This document shows positions 1-5,095 of a DNA stretch of 5,095 nucleotides, piece after piece (position 1 is the stretch's first letter; every line of letters starts with the position of its first letter). A program made the position numbers and the translations under genes. This DNA comes from Paracoccaceae bacterium. Its GTDB lineage: Bacteria > Pseudomonadota > Alphaproteobacteria > Rhodobacterales > Rhodobacteraceae. Under the pieces are notes generated by a model, which was not told the DNA's origin, searched no databases, and worked only from the letters and a program-made list of their open reading frames with translations. The stretch lies in assembly GCA_003545125.1 (NCBI GenBank), contig DQCI01000039.1, forward strand, positions 12,896-17,990. Reading direction: 5' to 3'.

Positions 1-1347
1 CCTGTCTATGGGCCGAACGGGCCGGCCGCCGGGGCGATCATCGCCACCGTGGATGTGCGCGGGATCGAGGACAACTGGCCGGGCAATGCGCCCGCGGCCT
101 ATTTCGTGGACCGGCACGGCACGGTGTTCACCAGCAATCGCAGCGGGCTTTTGCTGACCCGGCAGGGCGATGCGCAGAGCTTCCCGGCCTATGCGGCGCG
201 GCGTGTGTCGGGGCACGAGGTCTGGCTCCTGGACGGCGGGCGCTATCTGCCGCGGCGCGCGTTGCACCTAACGCGTGAGGTGCCGGCCATCGGGCTGAGC
301 GCGAATGTCCTGCTCGATGCGGGCCCCACCTTTCGCAGCGCGGTGCTCGTCGCGGGCGCCACAATGGCGCTGTTTCTGGTGTTCGGTGCGGCAATGCTGG
401 TCGCGGTGCAGCAACGTCAGGCGCTGCACGGGCGTCTGGCGGTCGAAGCCGCCGCCAATGCCCGGCTTGAAGCGCGGGTGACTGAGCGGACCCGCGCGCT
501 TGCCGGGGCCAACGCCGATCTGCGCCACGAAATCGTCGAACGCAAGGAGGCCGAGGCTGCGCTCAAACAGGCACAGGCGGAGCTGGTGCAGGCGGGCAAA
601 CTGTCGGCGCTTGGTCAGATGTCGGCCGGGATCAGCCACGAGCTCAACCAGCCGCTGATGGCGATCCGCAGCTTCGCCGAGAACGGCACGCTGTTCTTCG
701 AGCGCGGCAAGCCCGAGAAGGCGCGCGAGAACCTTGGAAGGATCGCCGAGCTATCGCGGCGGATGGGGCGGATCATCCATAACCTGCGCGCCTTCGCGCG
801 CCAGGAAAGCGGGCCGGTCGCGGATGTCGATCTCGGCGCGATCGTCGACGACGCGCTCGAGACCACCGCCGGCAAGCTGCAGCGCCACGAGGTCACCGTC
901 GACTGGACGCGGCCCGGGCACCCGGTGCTGGTGCGCGGCGGCGTGGTGCGGCTGCAACAGGTCGTCGTGAACCTGATCTCCAACGCGGTCGACGCGATGG
1001 CTGGGGCCGGGTCTGGGTCTGTGGCCGGGTCCGAGGGCAGGTCGGAGGTTGGGGCCGACACTCCGCGCCGGGTGACGATCACCATCGACGGCGGCGGTGG
1101 CGGTGGCCGCGGCCGGGTGATGCTTTCGGTGCGCGACACCGGCCCGGGCCTAACGGAGCCGGAGCGGGTGTTCGACCCGTTCTACACCACCAAGGCGGTT
1201 GGCCGGGCCGAGGGCATGGGGCTCGGCCTGTCGATCTCCTACGGGCTCGTTCAGAGCTTCGGCGGCACGATCCTCGGCGCCAACCACCCGGACGGCGGCG
1301 CCATCTTCACCGTCGAGCTGGCCTCGGCCGCGCAGGCGGCGGCATGA
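1..1347 (+). CDS. dctB: DctB-type C4-dicarboxylate sensor histidine kinase, 5'-truncated
   Basis: Membrane sensor kinase that phosphorylates the DctD partner encoded just downstream. The reading frame is open from base 1 and has no start, so the N-terminus (first membrane helix and most of the periplasmic sensor) is missing; 448 residues are visible. Order: end of the periplasmic sensor domain (to about base 336), a transmembrane helix (about 337-405), a coiled-coil linker rich in Ala, Glu and Arg (about 409-600), then the kinase core. H-box ISHELNQPL has its phosphoacceptor His at codon 637-639. N-box VVVNLISNAVD has Asn at 982-984. G1 is DTGPG (1135-1149), the F-box is FDPFYTTK, and G2 is GMGLGLS (1213-1233). 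All catalytic motifs are intact. A Gly/Ser-rich insertion lies between N-box and G1. The ATGA overlap with dctD indicates translational coupling. The GTG at base 49 is an internal Val, not a start. The dctB call rests on motif order and on the dctD-dctPQM neighbourhood; the missing sensor domain prevents a direct ligand assignment. Confidence 0.9.
   Translation, partial: PVYGPNGPAAGAIIATVDVRGIEDNWPGNAPAAYFVDRHGTVFTSNRSGLLLTRQGDAQSFPAYAARRVSGHEVWLLDGGRYLPRRALHLTREVPAIGLSANVLLDAGPTFRSAVLVAGATMALFLVFGAAMLVAVQQRQALHGRLAVEAAANARLEARVTERTRALAGANADLRHEIVERKEAEAALKQAQAELVQAGKLSALGQMSAGISHELNQPLMAIRSFAENGTLFFERGKPEKARENLGRIAELSRRMGRIIHNLRAFARQESGPVADVDLGAIVDDALETTAGKLQRHEVTVDWTRPGHPVLVRGGVVRLQQVVVNLISNAVDAMAGAGSGSVAGSEGRSEVGADTPRRVTITIDGGGGGGRGRVMLSVRDTGPGLTEPERVFDPFYTTKAVGRAEGMGLGLSISYGLVQSFGGTILGANHPDGGAIFTVELASAAQAAA
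1002..1031 (+). repeat. Short imperfect direct repeat inside dctB
   Basis: TGGGGCCGGGTC (1002-1013) recurs as TGTGGCCGGGTC (1020-1031), 11 of 12 identical at an 18-base period. It encodes part of a Gly/Ser/Ala-rich stretch (AGAGSGSVAGSEG) right after the kinase N-box. The period is a multiple of three, so gain or loss of a unit would keep the frame. It probably arose by slippage or a small duplication in a surface loop. Confidence 0.55.
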
Positions 1348-2585
1348 CCCGGCGCGTGCTTCTCATCGACGACGACGCCGCGGTGCGCGAGGCGCTGGGG
1401 CAGACGCTGGAGCTTGGCGGGTTCGATCCGGTCGTGGTCTCCAGCTACATCGAGGCCAAGGACCACATCGCCGCCGATTTCGCCGGGGTCGTGGTGAGCG
1501 ATCTCAGGATGCCCGGCAAGGACGGGTTCGCCCTGCTCGACCACGCCCGTTCGGTCGACGCGGAACTGCCGGTGATCCTGCTGACCGGGGAGGGCGACGT
1601 GCCGACCGCGGTGCGCGGCATGAACGCGGGCGCGTTCGATTTCCTCGAAAAGCCCTGCGCCGCCGCCGATCTGCTCGCTGTCGTCGAGAAGGCGATCCGG
1701 ACCCGCGATCTGGTGCTGGAGAACCGGCGGCTGAAGGTCCAGTCCGAAGCGGGCGACGCCGCCGCCCGGCTGTTGCGCGGCACCTCCGCGGCGTCGCAGA
1801 AAATGCGCGACGACGCGCGCGCGGTCGCCCGTACGATGGCCGATGTGCTGATCACCGGCGAGCCGGGTGTCGGCACCGCGAAGATGGCGGAGGTCGTGCA
1901 CCTCTTGTCCGCGGTCGGGCGCGGGCCTTTCGTCAAGATCACCGCCGCGGCGACGATGCCCGAGACACTGGCCGCCACCTTTGCGGCAGCAGCGGGCGGC
2001 TCGATCTTCCTCGACGAGGTGGCGAACCTGCCGCAGGCCACGCAATTCGCCCTGCTCGACCTTCTCGAGCGGCCGCAGTCGCCGCGGGTGCTCGCGGGCA
2101 CCTACCGCGATCTGCCCGGGATCACCGCCGCGGGCCAGTTCCACCCCGATCTCTACTACCGGCTCGAAGCGGCGCGGATCCACATACCGCCGCTCAGAGA
2201 CCGGCGCGAGGATATCCCCATCCTGTTTCGCCACTACGTCGCCATCGCCTGCGAGCAGGCGGGGCTCGCCGAGCCCGGCATCACGCCAGACCAGCTCGCG
2301 CAGCTGATGCGGCGCGACTGGCGCGGCAACGCCCGGGCGCTGATGAACGCGGCGATGCGGTTCGCGATGGGGATCGACACCGGCGCCGATACCGAGGCCG
2401 GGACCAACGACGGGCCGGGGCTCGCCGATCAGCTCGCCCAGGTCGAACGCTCCTTGCTGATCGACGCGCTCAGCCGCCATGCCGGCCACGCCACCGAGGC
2501 CGCCCGCGCGCTCAAGCTGCCCCGCAAGACATTCTACGACAAACTCGCCAAGCACGGCATCCGCGCGGAGGAGTATCGCCGCTAA
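1344..2585 (+). CDS. dctD: DctD-type response regulator, NtrC family, with degenerate AAA+ domain
   Basis: DNA-binding response regulator of 413 residues, the presumed target of the DctB kinase. Receiver domain 1-120: acidic pocket DDD at 9-11, phosphoacceptor Asp53 (VSDLRMPG), Thr81 and Lys103, all as expected. AAA+ domain about 140-340: Walker B is intact (IFLDEV, Asp224-Glu225), as are the second arginine-finger candidate Arg273 (DLYYRL) and sensor II Arg331 (WRGNAR). Three features are abnormal. Walker A reads GEPGVGT, with Thr178 where Lys is expected. The segment that should carry the GAFTGA loop is missing: Walker A to Walker B is about 52 residues, against roughly 65-70 in sigma-54 activators. 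The usual FREDL arginine is His267 (FHPDL). A Fis-type helix-turn-helix lies at about 366-406 (ATEAARALKLPRKTFYDKL). The ATG overlaps the dctB stop and no separate Shine-Dalgarno is evident. I infer a regulator that binds DNA but does not remodel sigma-54 holoenzyme. A generic NtrC-like name is the cautious alternative. Confidence 0.9.
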   Translation: MTRRVLLIDDDAAVREALGQTLELGGFDPVVVSSYIEAKDHIAADFAGVVVSDLRMPGKDGFALLDHARSVDAELPVILLTGEGDVPTAVRGMNAGAFDFLEKPCAAADLLAVVEKAIRTRDLVLENRRLKVQSEAGDAAARLLRGTSAASQKMRDDARAVARTMADVLITGEPGVGTAKMAEVVHLLSAVGRGPFVKITAAATMPETLAATFAAAAGGSIFLDEVANLPQATQFALLDLLERPQSPRVLAGTYRDLPGITAAGQFHPDLYYRLEAARIHIPPLRDRREDIPILFRHYVAIACEQAGLAEPGITPDQLAQLMRRDWRGNARALMNAAMRFAMGIDTGADTEAGTNDGPGLADQLAQVERSLLIDALSRHAGHATEAARALKLPRKTFYDKLAKHGIRAEEYRR

Positions 2586-2586
2586 A

Positions 2587-2606
2587 GCCTATTGCGCTCA
2601 ATGGGC
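2587..2606 (+). terminator. Small hairpin directly after the dctD stop, possible dctBD 3' end
   Basis: GCCTATTG (2587-2594) pairs with CAATGGGC (2599-2606) across a CGCT tetraloop, giving an 8-base stem with one G-U pair. It begins two bases after the dctD TAA. No T-run follows, so it is not a canonical intrinsic terminator. It may stabilise the 3' end of the dctBD mRNA or act together with the larger inverted repeat just downstream. Confidence 0.35.
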
Positions 2607-2613
2607 GCCAAGT

Positions 2614-2675
2614 CCTCACCGGCCGTCGCGAGGCAGCGTTTGCAGAGCACAACGTGTTCGCGACGGCCAGTGAGG
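2614..2675. repeat. Long inverted repeat (18-base arms) downstream of dctD
   Basis: The left arm CCTCACCGGCCGTCGCGA (2614-2631) is the reverse complement of the right arm TCGCGACGGCCAGTGAGG (2658-2675), with a single mismatch (C2620/A2669). The 26-base loop can form a short inner stem (CGTT 2637-2640 with AACG 2651-2654). As RNA this would be a very stable stem-loop. It lies 28 bases past the dctD stop and upstream of the operator-like dyads. There is no U-tract on either side. It could be a terminator or insulator between dctBD and dctPQM, a dispersed palindromic (REP-like) element, or a protein-binding site. The structure is seen directly; its role is inference. Confidence 0.7.
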
Positions 2676-2699
2676 GCGATCAAACGCAAACGCTCTGAG

Positions 2700-2717
2700 T
2701 GTGTGAAAACCCGCACA
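2700..2717. promoter_or_regulatory. Candidate DctD operator, site 1 (distal)
   Basis: TGTGTGAAAACCCGCACA is an 18-base imperfect dyad (outer TGTG-G mirrored by C-CACA). It matches site 2 at 13 of 18 positions, with the outer half-sites best conserved. Its centre lies 34 bases upstream of the centre of site 2. Paired dyads upstream of a dct transport promoter resemble the tandem DctD sites described before rhizobial dctA. DctD binding here is inferred, not shown. Confidence 0.5.
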
Positions 2718-2733
2718 ACCTGTGGACCTGCCC

Positions 2734-2751
2734 TGTGCGGGAATACGCACA
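2734..2751. promoter_or_regulatory. Candidate DctD operator, site 2 (proximal)
   Basis: TGTGCGGGAATACGCACA is an 18-base dyad with perfect six-base outer arms (TGTGCG and CGCACA) around GGAATA. Flanking bases extend the arms by two (CC...GG). Size and symmetry suit a dimer of a Fis-type helix-turn-helix such as DctD carries. It is centred about 181 bases before the dctP start codon, which leaves room for a promoter in between. Because its left arm can also pair with part of site 1 in RNA, an attenuator reading is possible if the region is transcribed. Confidence 0.55.
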
Positions 2752-2911
2752 GGCAGCGTCGCGCAACCGGCCTGACGGCGCGGCCTCGATCGAAAAATGT
2801 CCAAATAACAAGGGATTGAGGATTCCTTTCCACGACTAAAAGGTAACGCTTGCGTGAGACCCCAGCGTCTTTACTCCTGTATCAGGGCCCTTGACGGGGC
2901 CGGGAGAAACC

Positions 2912-2918
2912 GGAGGAG
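2912..2918 (+). promoter_or_regulatory. dctP Shine-Dalgarno
   Basis: GGAGGAG ends 5 bases before the ATG at 2924. This strong site decides the start in favour of that ATG over the in-frame TTG at 2891, which has no ribosome binding site and would place charged and glycine-rich residues ahead of a good signal peptide. Confidence 0.85.
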
Positions 2919-2923
2919 ACATC

Positions 2924-3928
2924 ATGAAAATTCTGACCGGCGCCGTATCGGCGCTCACTGTATCCGTGGCGCTTGCGGGCGCGGGTTTTGCGGCCTGCGA
3001 CGACGGCGAGACCGTCATCAAGTTCAGCCACGTTACCAACACCGACAAGCACCCCAAGGGCATCGCCGCGAGCCTGTTCATGGAGCGGGTGAACGAAGAG
3101 ATGAACGGGAGCGCCTGTGTCGAGGTCTACCCGAACTCGACGCTCTACAACGACGACCAGGTGCTCGAGGCGATGCTGCAGGGCGACGTGCAGTTTGCCG
3201 CCCCCTCGCTGTCGAAATTCGAGGCCTTCACCAAGGTCTACCGGATCTTCGATCTGCCGTTCATGTTCAAGAACATGGACGCGGTTGAGGCGTTCCAGCA
3301 GTCGGAAACCGGCCAGGGGATGAAAGACGCTATGGTGCGGCGCGGCCTCCAGGGGCTCGCCTTCTGGCACAACGGGCTCAAGCAGTTCTCTGCGAACGTC
3401 CCGCTGATCACGCCCGAAGACGCCGCCGGGCTCAAGTTCCGGGTCCAGCCCTCCGATGTGCTGGTCGCGCAGATGGAAGCGCTCGACGCTTCGCCGCAGC
3501 CGATGGCGTTCTCCGAGGTCTACGGCGCGCTTCAGACCGGCGTGGTCGACGGCCAGGAGAACACCTGGTCGAACATCTACGGCAAGAAGTTCTTCGAAGT
3601 GCAGGACGGCGTGACCGAGACCAACCACGGGCTGCTCGACTACATGGTCGTGGCTTCGGTCGATTGGCTCGACAGCCTCGATGCCGACATGCGCGATCAG
3701 CTTTTGACGATCCTTGCCGAGGTGACCGCCGAGCGGAACGCGGCTGTGGCCGAGGTCGACGCCGCCGCCCGTCAGGCGGTGCTCGATGCCGATGGCGTGA
3801 TCCGCGAACTCACCGACGAGCAGCGCGCGGCCTGGGTCGATGCGATGAAGCCGGTCTGGGTGCAGTTCGAAGCCGACGTGGGCGCCGACAACATCGCCGC
3901 GGCGCAGGCGATCAACGACAGCATGTAG
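2924..3928 (+). CDS. dctP: TRAP transporter C4-dicarboxylate periplasmic binding protein DctP
   Basis: Periplasmic solute receptor of 334 residues that binds C4-dicarboxylates and delivers them to the DctQM membrane complex. A Sec signal peptide is clear: MK, a hydrophobic core (about 4-20) and a likely cleavage after GFA (residue 23). The mature protein starts with the family-typical IKFSHVT...HPKG segment (about 32-46). The ligand-binding part carries GLKFRVQ with Arg173, the position of the conserved arginine that salt-bridges the substrate carboxylate in DctP/SiaP receptors, followed by FSEVYGALQTGVVDGQENTW (196-215). Asn213 in that stretch is the other conserved family position. Length is normal for the family. 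Two cysteines in the mature part (Cys24 and Cys65) might form a disulfide. The FSEVYGALQ/VVDGQENTWSN signature and the dctBD neighbours support a dicarboxylate ligand, but TRAP receptors vary and the exact substrate is not proven by sequence. It is probably induced through the upstream operators. Confidence 0.95.
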   Translation: MKILTGAVSALTVSVALAGAGFAACDDGETVIKFSHVTNTDKHPKGIAASLFMERVNEEMNGSACVEVYPNSTLYNDDQVLEAMLQGDVQFAAPSLSKFEAFTKVYRIFDLPFMFKNMDAVEAFQQSETGQGMKDAMVRRGLQGLAFWHNGLKQFSANVPLITPEDAAGLKFRVQPSDVLVAQMEALDASPQPMAFSEVYGALQTGVVDGQENTWSNIYGKKFFEVQDGVTETNHGLLDYMVVASVDWLDSLDADMRDQLLTILAEVTAERNAAVAEVDAAARQAVLDADGVIRELTDEQRAAWVDAMKPVWVQFEADVGADNIAAAQAINDSM

Positions 3929-3938
3929 CCGATTGGAT

Positions 3939-3976
3939 CGGGCGGGCCCCATCGAGGCGCCCGCCCGTTTCATTTT
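3939..3976 (+). terminator. Intra-operon hairpin with T-rich tail between dctP and dctQ (attenuator)
   Basis: CGGGCGGGC (3939-3947) pairs perfectly with GCCCGCCCG (3959-3967). Past a C/C mismatch, CC (3949-3950) can add two pairs with GG (3956-3957), leaving an ATCGA loop. The stem is followed by TTTCATTTT (3968-3976), an interrupted U-tract. It begins 11 bases after the dctP stop. It looks like a partial intrinsic terminator or a 3' RNA stabiliser, giving more DctP than DctQM. Hairpins at this place are a common theme after binding-protein genes in transport operons. Confidence 0.65.
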
Positions 3977-3980
3977 CCGC

Positions 3981-3986
3981 GGAGGG
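3981..3986 (+). promoter_or_regulatory. dctQ Shine-Dalgarno
   Basis: GGAGGG ends 7 bases before the ATG at 3993. It sets the dctQ start. The in-frame TTG at 3933 falls just before the hairpin, lacks a ribosome binding site and would add 20 residues unlike the family. Confidence 0.8.
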
Positions 3987-3992
3987 AACGAC

Positions 3993-4646
3993 ATGGGCGA
4001 GGGCAAGCCGGCACTCAGGTTCGAGGAAACCTTGATTGCCGCCCTGATGGGCGGAATGGTGACGATCACCTTCATCAATGTGGTGCTGCGAAAACTCTTC
4101 AATTCCTCGCTCATCTGGGGGCTCGAAGTCACGCTGATCCTGTTCGCCTGGCTGGTGATCTTCGGCATCAGCTACGGGGTCAAGAAGACGATCCACCTCG
4201 GCGTGGACGCGCTCACCACCCAGCTCTCGTCCGGTCCGAAACGCGCCGTGGCGCTGTTCGCCGCCGCAGTGTGCCTGGTCTACGGCGGGCTGATGATGAA
4301 AGGCGCCTGGGATTACTGGGCGCCCTTCGCCGGGCTCTATCCGACCGAGGGGCGCTGGTTCCCGCTCGGTTTCGACGAGACCGCCCGCGACCGCGCCTTC
4401 TACGTCACCGATCAGGTGCCGATGCCGGGGGTCCTGCGCTTTCTCGAAGACTGGATCAACTACGGCGAGGCTTACGACAAGCTGCCCCGGGTGATCCCTT
4501 ATGCGATCCTGCCGGTCGGCATCGCGCTGTTCCTGCTGCGGCTGATCCAGGCCACCTGGCGGGTCGTAACCGGCCGCCAGGAAACGATGATCGTGAGCCA
4601 CGAGGTCGAAGACGAGCTCGACGCGCTCAAGAAGAAGGACGCCTGA
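3993..4646 (+). CDS. dctQ: TRAP transporter small permease subunit DctQ
   Basis: Inner-membrane protein of 217 residues that pairs with DctM to form the sodium-coupled permease. Four hydrophobic helices are visible at about 12-32, 43-62, 83-103 and 165-188. Typical DctQ features are the FINVVLRKLFNSSLIWGLEVTLILFAW region across helices 1-2 and the GVKKTIHLGVD segment after helix 2. A long soluble loop of about 60 residues (about 105-164) lies between helices 3 and 4, rich in aromatic and charged residues (GRWFPLGFDETARDRAFY). That loop is larger than in minimal small subunits and fits the longer dicarboxylate-type DctQ proteins. The C-terminus is a charged cytoplasmic tail (EDELDALKKKDA). The gene sits between dctP and dctM, and its stop lies 3 bases before the dctM start, so translation of the two membrane subunits is probably coupled. 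Confidence 0.93.
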   Translation: MGEGKPALRFEETLIAALMGGMVTITFINVVLRKLFNSSLIWGLEVTLILFAWLVIFGISYGVKKTIHLGVDALTTQLSSGPKRAVALFAAAVCLVYGGLMMKGAWDYWAPFAGLYPTEGRWFPLGFDETARDRAFYVTDQVPMPGVLRFLEDWINYGEAYDKLPRVIPYAILPVGIALFLLRLIQATWRVVTGRQETMIVSHEVEDELDALKKKDA

Positions 4647-4649
4647 GCC

Positions 4650-5095
4650 ATGGATGTCGCGCTCCTGTTTTTGATGATCATCGGGCTGTTGATCGCCGGC
4701 GTGCCGATCGCGATCTCGCTGGGCCTCAGCTCCATCGTCTTCCTCCTGGTGCTGTCGGACACTTCGCTCGCCTCGGTGGCGCAAAGCCTCTACCAGGCGA
4801 TGGCGGGGCACTACACGCTGCTCGCCATTCCGTTCTTCATCCTTGCATCAAGCTTCATGTCGACCGGCGGGGTCGCGCAGCGGATCATCCGCTTCGCCAT
4901 TGCCGTGGTCGGTCACCTTCAGGGCGGCCTCGCCATCGCCGGTGTGTTCGCCTGCATGATGTTCGCGGCCCTGTCCGGGTCGTCGCCCGCCACCGTGGTC
5001 GCGATCGGTTCGATCGTGATCGTCGCGATGCGCCAGGTGGGTTACACCAAGGATTTCGCCGCCGGGGTGATCGCCAATGCGGGCACCCTCGGCAT
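4650..5095 (+). CDS. dctM: TRAP transporter large permease subunit DctM, 3'-truncated
   Basis: Catalytic membrane subunit of the dicarboxylate transporter. Only the first 148 residues are present; the family is usually about 430 or more. The protein opens with a long hydrophobic stretch (about 3-35: LLFLMIIGLLIAGVPIAISLGL), typical of the first DctM helices. Then come YTLLAIPFFILASSFMSTGGVAQRII (55-80) and QGGLAIAGVFACMMFAALSGSSPATVVAIGSI (91-122). The GSSPATV motif (110-116) is the family signature near the transport site. The visible end, ANAGTLG, precedes the usual (I)LIPPS motif, which is outside the window. The ATG at 4650 follows the dctQ stop by 3 bases, with a purine-rich AGAAGGA (4633-4639) 10 bases upstream inside dctQ. 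No frame break is seen. Confidence 0.95.
   Translation, partial: MDVALLFLMIIGLLIAGVPIAISLGLSSIVFLLVLSDTSLASVAQSLYQAMAGHYTLLAIPFFILASSFMSTGGVAQRIIRFAIAVVGHLQGGLAIAGVFACMMFAALSGSSPATVVAIGSIVIVAMRQVGYTKDFAAGVIANAGTLG

Larger units (their letters stand above)
2586..2923. other. dctD-dctP intergenic regulatory region, no gene
   Basis: This 338-base gap holds no convincing coding region; the short open frames on either strand have poor composition and no ribosome binding site. In order it contains a small hairpin, a long inverted repeat, two tandem operator-like dyads, an AT-richer stretch (about 2790-2845) that probably contains the dctP promoter, and the dctP leader with its Shine-Dalgarno. I could not fix the promoter. 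A weak sigma-70-like possibility is CTGACG (2772-2777) with AAAAAT (2793-2798) at a 15-base spacer. Another is TTGAGG (2816-2821) with TAAAAG (2837-2842), also at 15. No GG-N10-GC sigma-54 element was found. Confidence 0.7.

Noticed and set aside
1251..2555. A 434-codon open frame on the - strand opposite dctD
   Set aside because: It is antisense to a recognisable gene, has no family motifs, and its composition is typical of high-GC antisense frames.
1199..2698. A 499-codon open frame on the + strand in another frame over dctB/dctD
   Set aside because: It is an out-of-frame shadow in high-GC DNA, very rich in Arg, Ala and Gly with no domains, while dctD in the overlapping frame has full receiver and helix-turn-helix motifs.
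2740..2745. GGAATA hairpin loop as a CsrA/RsmA-type binding site
   Set aside because: The loop sits in a DNA dyad explained better as an operator, is far from any ribosome binding site, and CsrA is uncommon in the likely host group.
2582..2833. Short open frames on both strands of the dctD-dctP gap as possible small proteins
   Set aside because: They have no ribosome binding site, no recognisable motif, and overlap inverted repeats and operator-like dyads that explain the region better.
2842..2853. GGTAACGCTTGC as a sigma-54 -24/-12 promoter
   Set aside because: GG and GC are separated by 8 rather than 10 bases, and the TGGCAC-like context is absent.
2891..2923. An upstream TTG start for dctP
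   Set aside because: The ATG at 2924 has a strong Shine-Dalgarno and gives a clean signal peptide.
3933..3992. An upstream TTG start for dctQ
   Set aside because: It would place the hairpin and the Shine-Dalgarno inside the coding region; the ATG at 3993 is correctly spaced.
2882..4168. A 428-codon open frame on the - strand opposite dctP
   Set aside because: It mirrors the dctP coding frame, has no recognisable domain, and spans the dctP-dctQ gap and hairpin.
3912..4811. A 299-codon open frame on the - strand opposite dctQ/dctM
   Set aside because: It is rich in Asp, Arg, His and Gln as expected for the antisense of membrane-protein genes, and it has no motif.

Overview
The window is high in GC and has the gene order dctB-dctD-dctP-dctQ-dctM, all on the + strand. 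This is a C4-dicarboxylate (malate/succinate/fumarate type) TRAP transport operon next to its own two-component regulatory pair. The GC content, codon use and protein flavour suggest an alphaproteobacterium, most likely Rhodobacterales (Rhodobacter/Roseobacter-like). That placement is inferred from the sequence and was not tested by a search.

Layout: bases 1-1347 hold the 3' part of a DctB-type sensor histidine kinase whose N-terminus lies outside the window. It overlaps by ATGA with dctD (1344-2585), an NtrC-family response regulator. A 338-base intergenic region (2586-2923) follows. It holds two hairpins just after dctD, then two tandem 18-bp dyads that look like DctD operators, then the unresolved dctP promoter and a strong Shine-Dalgarno. 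dctP (2924-3928) encodes the periplasmic binding protein. A GC-rich hairpin with a T-rich tail separates it from dctQ (3993-4646, small membrane subunit). dctM (large membrane subunit) starts 3 bases after the dctQ stop and runs off the window end.

How it works (family knowledge plus inference): DctB senses dicarboxylate in the periplasm and phosphorylates DctD at Asp53. DctD binds upstream of dctP and switches on dctPQM. DctP captures the substrate and delivers it to the sodium-driven DctQM permease. The dctP-dctQ hairpin probably lets the cell make more binding protein than permease.

The notable departure is in DctD. Its AAA+ domain lacks the GAFTGA sigma-54 contact loop, the Walker A lysine and one arginine-finger candidate. 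I also found no -24/-12 sigma-54 promoter before dctP. The regulator therefore looks like a DctD that has left sigma-54 control, comparable to R. capsulatus NtrC and HupR. The rest is an ordinary transporter locus; I see no mobile element, CRISPR array, tRNA or rRNA.
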